A stretch of DNA of 64,000 bases from G963675935 sp963823895 (GTDB taxonomy: Bacteria; Planctomycetota; Planctomycetia; Pirellulales; Thermoguttaceae): contig CAWGNG010000019.1 in the NCBI GenBank assembly GCA_963823895.1, positions 62,001 to 126,000 of the forward strand. Reading direction: 5' to 3'. The position numbers and the translations under genes are program-made. This document shows, one piece after another, positions 58,466 through 64,000 of the stretch (position 1 is the first letter of the stretch; each line of letters begins with the position of its first letter). The notes beneath the pieces are model-generated. The model searched no databases, was not told the DNA's origin, and saw only the letters and a list, made by a program, of their open reading frames with translations.

Positions 58466-60010
58466 TCATTTCGCATCGACAACCTTAATGCTCAACCGCC
58501 CCAAGATCTGCGCCACGGGCAGGAACGCGCTGGAGGCGGTGGCGTCCGTCAGATTGCTCTGGGCGATCTTCAAGTGACCGGCGCCGATGCCACCCTGGGC
58601 GAGCGTGGCGTCGATCGGAATCCAACGCTTCTCGATGTAGACCTCGGTCCACATGTGATAGAAGAACGCCTGCCGGCTCGGCAGGTAGACCAGGCCGAAG
58701 GCGGCGCGGGCGGGAATGCCGCGGGCACGGCACAACGCCATTAAGAATACGGAGTGCTCGGTGCAGTCCCCCTCGTGCGATCGCGCCACTTCGGTCGCCG
58801 AAGCGAACGTCTGGCTGAAGTCCTTTTTCGTCACCTCGCGGTTGACGAACCGCTCCAGCGCCACCGCCACCCGCCACGGGTCCTTCTCGTCGCCGGCCGC
58901 CTTTTTCGCGTCGGCCACAATCAGCGGATCGTCGCTCTGAACCCAAATGTTCGGCCGCAGATCGTCGGCCGTGGGCGGATCGGGCGGGGCGTTGCGGTTG
59001 CCGTCGCTGCGTCCGGGCCGAATCGCGTAGACCGTGATCTCGGCGGTGTTGGCGTCGATCGACTTCACAGCCTGCGTCGCCCCGGCGGCAAAAACGCTGG
59101 CCGGATCGCGCCCGTCAAGATGCAAGCGGTAGCGGACCTTCTTGGTCCGATGGGCGTTGACCAGCGGCGGCTCGACCTTGACCATCATGCTCGGCAACAG
59201 ATCGAGTGCGGCGGCGTCGGCGTGCTCCAAGGCTTCGGCCTTGCCGACGCGATACGTTTCCAGTCCCCCGAGCATCGGCAAGCGGCTCTTGAGAATGTTG
59301 CCCGTCCGATCGGTCCACGCCGTTAGTTCGAGCTTCTGATTGTTGGCGACTTTCGTGACCGTTTCGATCCGCAGCAGGCTTTGGGAGCCGGTCCGCAGCT
59401 TGGTCGGCTCATAGTCCTTGGCCGTCATCTCGACATCGGCCACCTGCTGAACTTCAACCTCGAACATTTTGATCGTGCGGCGCTCGCCGGGCTGCATCGG
59501 TTTGCGCAGCAGCGATTGCTCCATCGCAAAGGGCCCGCGGTCGTCGGCCGACCACGGAATCGACGTGTGCACGGGCGCGGCCGCCGCGCCGGTGGTCGTG
59601 ATTTCGAGTCGATTGCCGCCGACCCGGCCGGTCGTGCGGATCGGCGTGGGGCCCATGCTGACTTCGGCCTCGAATTTCAGCAACTCTCCGTTCGGTCTCT
59701 CAAGGGTCACAATGCGGACGTCCAGCAGACTTGTTTCGCCGCCGCGGCGGATCGCGAGATGGTTGACGTTTTCGGTGCGGAGCACCACGCGGCCCGAGCC
59801 GACGTCTTGCGCCGTCGTGTGACTGTATCCGACGCGAGTGCCCTGCACGAATGCACCGTCCCAGGTGTCGCGTTTCTCGTTCGGCTTGAGAACTTCAACG
59901 GTCTCTTTCGCAGCGTGCGCGGCGGGCGATTGCGAGCAGCTCGACAAACCCAGCAGGCCGATGGCAACAGCCAACCACGCAATTTCAGCGACATTTTTCT
60001 TCATCGACAA
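58466..60010 (-). CDS. lipoprotein with transglutaminase-like domain
   Basis: 514 residues. Signal with lipobox (AVAIGLLGLSSC) suggests outer- or inner-membrane attachment. A long beta-rich part (about 45-330) leads to a transglutaminase-type core: Cys in EGDCTEHSVFLMALCRARGIPAR (about 416; the shown segment spans 23 positions with the key CTEH), His in FYHMWTEVYI (about 453) and Asp in WIPIDAT (about 466). All three triad residues are present, so a peptidase or cross-linking role in the envelope is possible. Substrate unknown. It is divergent from the DUF255 gene, with a promoter region of about 175 bases. Confidence 0.85.
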   Translation of the reverse strand: MSMKKNVAEIAWLAVAIGLLGLSSCSQSPAAHAAKETVEVLKPNEKRDTWDGAFVQGTRVGYSHTTAQDVGSGRVVLRTENVNHLAIRRGGETSLLDVRIVTLERPNGELLKFEAEVSMGPTPIRTTGRVGGNRLEITTTGAAAAPVHTSIPWSADDRGPFAMEQSLLRKPMQPGERRTIKMFEVEVQQVADVEMTAKDYEPTKLRTGSQSLLRIETVTKVANNQKLELTAWTDRTGNILKSRLPMLGGLETYRVGKAEALEHADAAALDLLPSMMVKVEPPLVNAHRTKKVRYRLHLDGRDPASVFAAGATQAVKSIDANTAEITVYAIRPGRSDGNRNAPPDPPTADDLRPNIWVQSDDPLIVADAKKAAGDEKDPWRVAVALERFVNREVTKKDFSQTFASATEVARSHEGDCTEHSVFLMALCRARGIPARAAFGLVYLPSRQAFFYHMWTEVYIEKRWIPIDATLAQGGIGAGHLKIAQSNLTDATASSAFLPVAQILGRLSIKVVDAK

Positions 60011-60185
60011 CTCCTTCAGCCGGCCAAGACGTGAACGATGGGCCGGCTCTGCCCTTTATTTCACTGCAAAGACCGAGTGCTGGCAAGGGGTCACACTTGT
60101 CGCCCGGGGCCGTATCTCCTCTGTCTTTCCCGCTTCGGGCCGCATAGAATTCGGTTGCGGGGAACCTGAGAAATCGGGCAACGCC

Positions 60186-62098
60186 ATGCCGAACCACCTT
60201 TGCAGCGAATTGAGCCCCTACTTGCTCCAGCACGCGGGAAATCCCGTGGATTGGCGGCCCTGGAACGCCGCGGCGTTGGCCTTGGCGCGAACGGAGCAGA
60301 AGCCGATCCTCCTCTCGATCGGTTACGCCTCGTGTCATTGGTGCCACGTGATGGCCCATGATGCGTTTGAAAACCCCGAAATCGCCCGCCTGCTGAACGA
60401 GCATTTCGTCAGCATCAAGGTCGATCGGGAGGAGCGTTTCGACCTGGATCAGGTCTATATGGACGCGGTGCAAATGCTGACCGGACGCGGCGGCTGGCCG
60501 CTCTCCGTATTCCTCACGCCGGACGCGGAGCCGTTTTTCGGCGGCACGTACTGGCCAGCGCACTCTCGCGGCGGTATGCCGGGATTCGATCAGGTGCTGT
60601 CGGCCGTGATCGAGGCCTGGCAAGAGCGTCGTCCCGCGTTGATCGAGCAGGCCCACAAAATCACGGAGGAACTGCGGCGAATTGACGCGGGACCGCAGCG
60701 ATCGCCGGCGAATCGTGCAGAATCGACTTCGGCCGTCGGCGTGCCTGTGGACTTCGACGACACGCCGATGCAAGAAGCCGAAGCGGCCCTACGGCGGTCG
60801 TTCGACGCCCAGTGGGGCGGCTTCGGGCGTGCGCCAAAATTCCCCCAGCCGCTCGCCCTCCGCTGGCTGCTGGGGCGCTGGCGCCGCTCGGGCGACAACG
60901 AACTGCTCAGGATCGTCACGACGACACTCGACCGCATGGCCGACGGCGGAATCTTCGATCATCTCGGCGGCGGCTTCCATCGCTATTGCGTCGACGATCG
61001 CTGGCTGGCGCCCCATTTCGAGAAGATGCTCTACGACAATGCCCTGCTGGCCGTCTGTTATTTGCAGGCCTGGCAGGCGACCGGCCGTGACGATTACGCC
61101 GCGGTGGTTCGGCGAACGCTCGACTATCTGCTCCGCAACATGACCGATCCGCAAGGCGGATTTTACAGCGGCGAGGACGCCGACAGCGAAGGGGAAGAGG
61201 GCAAGTTCTACCTCTGGACGCCCGCGGAAATCGAATCGGTGCTTCCGCCCGATGCTGCCGAACTGTTCTGCCGCGTTTACGACGTGAGCGAGGAGGGGAA
61301 TTTCGAGGGGCGCAACATCCTCAATCTGCGGCGGCCGCTCGAAGTTGATGCGAAGCTGCTCGGTTGCGACCCGGCGTGGTTGGCAGCCCGGCTCGATGAG
61401 GCCCGGCGGCAACTGCTGGCGGCCCGGGCGAAGCGCATCCGCCCCGGCCGCGACGAAAAAGTGCTGGTCGGCTGGAACAGTCTCGCCATTGACGCCCTGG
61501 CCCGCGCGGCGCGGCGCTCGCCGAACCTCGTTACACGGCGGCGGCCAATTCGGCGGCCGATTTCCTCTGGAACCATCTCCGCCGCGACGACGGCCGCCTG
61601 CTGCACTACTGGCGCAAAGGCCAGGCGAAGTACGACGCCTACCTCGACGACTACGCCGGCCTGGGAAATGCCCTGTTGACGCTGCACGAAACGGGCGGCT
61701 CGTCGGCGGGGACTGTCCCGATTTTCGCGCCAGCGAAAATGGGACTGTCCCCCTCCCCGCGGCTCGACCAGGCAACCGCCGTGGCCGACACGATCCTCAG
61801 CCAATTCGCCGACCACGAGCACGGCGGCCTCTTCTATACTGCCGCGGACCACGAGCCGCTGATCGTTCGCCGAAAGGATTTTTTCGACAATCCCACGCCC
61901 AGCAGCAACGGCGTTGCGGTAATGCTGCTCCTGCGTTTGCAGGCGATCTGCGGGCGCGACGATTACCTTGTCGCCGCCGAGAAGGCGATTCGCGCGTTTG
62001 CCCCCTGGATGCGGCTGGCACCGACTGGCGTTTTCCAGTTTCTGCTGGCGATCGCGTTGCGAGAATCAGATTCTCCGCTCGTCGCAAGGACAGGTTGA
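60186..62098 (+). pseudogene. DUF255/thioredoxin-domain protein (YyaL/SSP411 type), frameshifted, with palindrome insertion and missing C-terminus
   Basis: N-terminal thioredoxin-like DUF255 domain (NHLCSELSPYLLQHAGNPVDW, SIGYASCHWCHVMAHD with CxxC at about 50-53, RGGWPLSVFLTPD), followed by an (alpha/alpha) barrel (GGGFHRYCVDDRWLAPHFEKMLYDNALL). The frame breaks near 61516, where one missing G in CGGGCG would explain it; EPRYTAAANSAADFLWNHLRRDD continues in another frame to 62098. A 45-base GGGGACTGTCCC element (61708-61752) inserts 15 residues between HETGGS and PRLDQA without changing frame. The usual last 80-100 residues are absent, and the gene ends just before another palindrome. Function of the family is unknown. 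Confidence 0.82.
61708..61752. repeat. GGGGACTGTCCC palindromic element inside the DUF255 gene
   Basis: GGGGACTGTCCCGATTTTCG, a short loop, then CGAAAATGGGACTGTCCCC. Length 45 bases equals 15 codons, and the reading frame stays open. Same family as 21632 and 37463, in the opposite orientation. Confidence 0.92.
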
Positions 62099-62123
62099 CA
62101 GGTTAGCGCCCATTCCTCACCAA

Positions 62124-62194
62124 GGTGGGGCAGACATTCCTGTCTGCCGCAAGAAGGCGCGGCACATCCGGCAGACAGGAATGTCTGCCCCACC
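62124..62194. repeat. GTGGGGCAGACATTC palindromic element, copy 4
   Basis: Perfect 25-base arms (62124-62148, 62170-62194), with one further pair inside (62149 with 62169); loop about 21 bases. It lies 26 bases after the shortened DUF255 gene and before the convergent beta-helix gene end. Confidence 0.95.
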
Positions 62195-62259
62195 GGAGAC
62201 AGTGTCGCCCGTTTTCCCCACGCGGTGAGAAATGCAGGATTCCGCCAGATGCCGCGGTC

Positions 62260-64000
62260 CTACGGCTTTGGTGCCCAAGCGGGCGGCGTTTCGTGCGGAA
62301 GTGTCGGCCGAAACCGCGTTTTCTCCAGTCCGATCTTCTCGAACGGAATCGCCTGAAAACCGGACAGTTTCGAGAAGGCTTCGGCGTTGGGCGTCAGGCG
62401 GAAATCCCCCTTGGCGGCGGCGACGAAACCGGGGTCGCGATCGGTCGTCCAGTTCTCTTTCGGATCGACCTGCCAGTTGCCGCTCTTGATCTCGCCGCAG
62501 TTGACCAGCACGTTGCGGACTGCCCGGTTGACTCGCTTCGCGGCGAGCTGGGCGTCCATGAATCCGATCAGCTCGGGATATCGCGTCGTGTAGGGCGGCT
62601 TGCTGATATCGACCTCCTTCAACAGCCTGTCCGTCCAGAAGCAGTCTTGGCCGCCGTTGATCGCATCTTTCCAAACACGATCGGGCCAGGGAGCGGAGCC
62701 GAGAGCCCGCTTGCAAGCGATGAAGATGTTGTTCTCGGCCCGATTGTCGTGGCCGCCGTGGGAGAAGATCGTGCCGAACGAGCCGCGGCCCGGATCGCCG
62801 CAGCGAAGAAAGACGTTGCCAAAAACCGTGTCGCCGCCGTCGCCATCGTCGAAGTAGACCGCCGCCGTGCCGTGCCCCATCGGTCTGCCGATGTCGTACC
62901 AGAAGTTGTAGCGATACGTGTTGCCGCGGCACGAGGGATTGCGGCCTTTGTGCAACGCGCCGCTGTCGTCGGTCTCGGTGCAGACGTGATGGATGACGTT
63001 GTACTCGAAGACGTGATCGTTGCCGACGATGCCGATCGCTTCGTGCGGGACGTCGTGAATCAGGTTGTGTGCGGCGCGGTTGCCGACTCCTTGCAGCACA
63101 ATGGCCAGCGAGTAGGTCTGCTTCAGCGCTGAGAATCGCCAGATGTGATTGTTCACCGCCTCGTGGTCCGCGGGGGTCAAAGTCCTGCGATCGCCGCCGG
63201 AAAGGACGATGCCGCCCGTGCCGGTGTCGTGGATGTCGCAGTCCTCAACCCGATTCTTCCTGCCGCCCGAGACGCTGACGCCCAGTTCGGCGGTGTTGCG
63301 GATTTCGCAGGCTTGAACGCAAACGTCGCGGCCGGCGACAACGTCGATGCCGTCGGCCAAGGAGGCTTTGACTGTGAAACCGCGGAAAACGACGTCGTGC
63401 GCGTCGTGGATCGCGACCACCGGCCCTTTCAGCGTGGAAAGAACGACCCTCGCGCTCGCCAGCGGCGCCGGCGGCCAGAAATAGAGCAGCCCCGTTTTGG
63501 CGTCGATGAAATACTCGCCCGGCGAGTCGAGCTCCTCGATCAGATTCAGTGCGTAGTACCGCCGCGGCGAAGGGTTGCCCTGCTGCACGCTGTATATCGA
63601 GGGGGCGGCCAGCGTGATCTGCCGTTTCTCGCGATCGATCTGCTTCACTTGGATGACCTCGGTGTACCAATCGCAGCACCAGTAGCCGTGCAGCCAGACG
63701 CCGGAGGCGACGTTCCAACGCGACGGCCGCTCGCCCGAGTACTCGAATACGCCGCCCACCTTCCCCTTGTCGCCGACGCGCGGGCAAGAACCGGGGGCGA
63801 TGATTTCGGCGATCGTCGTCCAGCCTTCGTTCGGCCAGCGGGCCACGGTCATGCGGCGGCCGTTGCAGAACAATTCCGGCGCCGCTGCCGCGCCCTGGTA
63901 TTTCACCGGCAGCCCCGGCACATCGCCGATGCCCAGTGCATGAAGATCGGCTTGAACGACGTGTCCACGGGCGGCCGAGTCAAGCCGCTGCAAAACCCTG
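62260..64000 (-). CDS. secreted right-handed beta-helix (pectate-lyase-like) protein, 5' end beyond the window
   Basis: At least 577 residues; the frame is open to the window edge, so the true start and any signal peptide lie past 64000. Early segments (PELFCNGRRMTVARWPNEGW, FEYSGERPSRW, GYWCCDWYTEVIQV, SPGEYFIDAKTGLLYFWPP) match the lead-in domain of this family. Then come parallel beta-helix coils (VVAIHDAHDVVFRGFTVKAS, DVCVQACEIRNTAELGVSV, NRVEDCDIHDTGTGGIVLSG, DHVFEYNVIHHVC). Such proteins bind or cleave polysaccharides; no lyase catalytic set was identified. The C-terminal part (about 420-577) is non-repetitive. Confidence 0.85.
   Translation of the reverse strand, partial: RVLQRLDSAARGHVVQADLHALGIGDVPGLPVKYQGAAAAPELFCNGRRMTVARWPNEGWTTIAEIIAPGSCPRVGDKGKVGGVFEYSGERPSRWNVASGVWLHGYWCCDWYTEVIQVKQIDREKRQITLAAPSIYSVQQGNPSPRRYYALNLIEELDSPGEYFIDAKTGLLYFWPPAPLASARVVLSTLKGPVVAIHDAHDVVFRGFTVKASLADGIDVVAGRDVCVQACEIRNTAELGVSVSGGRKNRVEDCDIHDTGTGGIVLSGGDRRTLTPADHEAVNNHIWRFSALKQTYSLAIVLQGVGNRAAHNLIHDVPHEAIGIVGNDHVFEYNVIHHVCTETDDSGALHKGRNPSCRGNTYRYNFWYDIGRPMGHGTAAVYFDDGDGGDTVFGNVFLRCGDPGRGSFGTIFSHGGHDNRAENNIFIACKRALGSAPWPDRVWKDAINGGQDCFWTDRLLKEVDISKPPYTTRYPELIGFMDAQLAAKRVNRAVRNVLVNCGEIKSGNWQVDPKENWTTDRDPGFVAAAKGDFRLTPNAEAFSKLSGFQAIPFEKIGLEKTRFRPTLPHETPPAWAPKP

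Overview
The window is GC-rich bacterial chromosome that looks planctomycetal (Pirellulales-like). The evidence is two DUF1559 prepilin-like secreted proteins, two ECF sigma factors with co-encoded membrane anti-sigma/RseB-like proteins, a GldA / GldF-GldG fusion / DUF4340 operon, an S46 peptidase, a Ser/Thr kinase, many large secreted proteins with sugar-binding or glycosidase-like folds, and LpxA, which implies a Gram-negative envelope. I recognise no tRNA, rRNA or CRISPR locus.

Layout: 1-1240 is an IS630-family insertion sequence with a -1 frameshifted transposase. 1.5-4.1 kb holds shikimate kinase, a prepilin peptidase and small hypotheticals. 4.3-9.2 kb holds two consecutive ECF sigma/anti-sigma modules. 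9.2-11.5 kb holds SerA-like dehydrogenase and LpxA. 11.8-14.8 kb holds a TPR protein, a Tat-exported TIM-barrel protein, an antitoxin-like small protein and a beta-propeller. 14.9-18.5 kb holds a YnbA/YnbB-like phospholipid pair followed by a GH13 enzyme. 18.6-21.6 kb holds an NtrC-type two-component system whose kinase is frameshifted in HAMP. 21.9-24.5 kb holds a DUF1559 protein, a lipoprotein and an alpha/beta hydrolase. 25.0-30.5 kb is the Gld-type ABC operon. 30.6-35.1 kb holds an esterase, a UDP-sugar pyrophosphorylase and a frameshifted S46 peptidase. 35.6-43.1 kb holds a second DUF1559 protein, ArgS and RsfS (overlapping genes), a Gly/Met-rich secreted protein, a coiled-coil protein and thioredoxin. 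43.3-45.2 kb holds a kinase fused to a degenerate receiver domain and a small conserved protein. 45.6-64 kb is mostly secreted or membrane proteins: CBM-like, SUMF1 fusion, S41 protease, GH67N/malectin-like, transglutaminase, DUF255/thioredoxin-domain and a beta-helix protein cut by the window end.

The most unusual signal is repetitive DNA. At least ten families of palindromic elements occur, most with 17-33 bp arms that are perfect or nearly perfect. Several lie inside or at the ends of conserved genes without closing the reading frame: ArgS, UDP-sugar pyrophosphorylase, the DUF255 protein, a lipoprotein N-terminus, the RsfS C-terminus, and the C-termini of shikimate kinase and one anti-sigma protein. 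They add repeat-encoded peptides, comparable to Rickettsia palindromic elements. A second class is a set of arrays with a strict 7-bp period but different unit sequences (TGCAAAA, CTCTCCA, TCATCAT, CTATCAG, CCTGGCC types), often in inverted pairs and resembling the STRR heptamers of cyanobacteria.

Four small indels (about 20960, 34211, 34317, 61516) break otherwise well-conserved proteins. They may be assembly errors or real decay, and this cannot be decided from the sequence alone.
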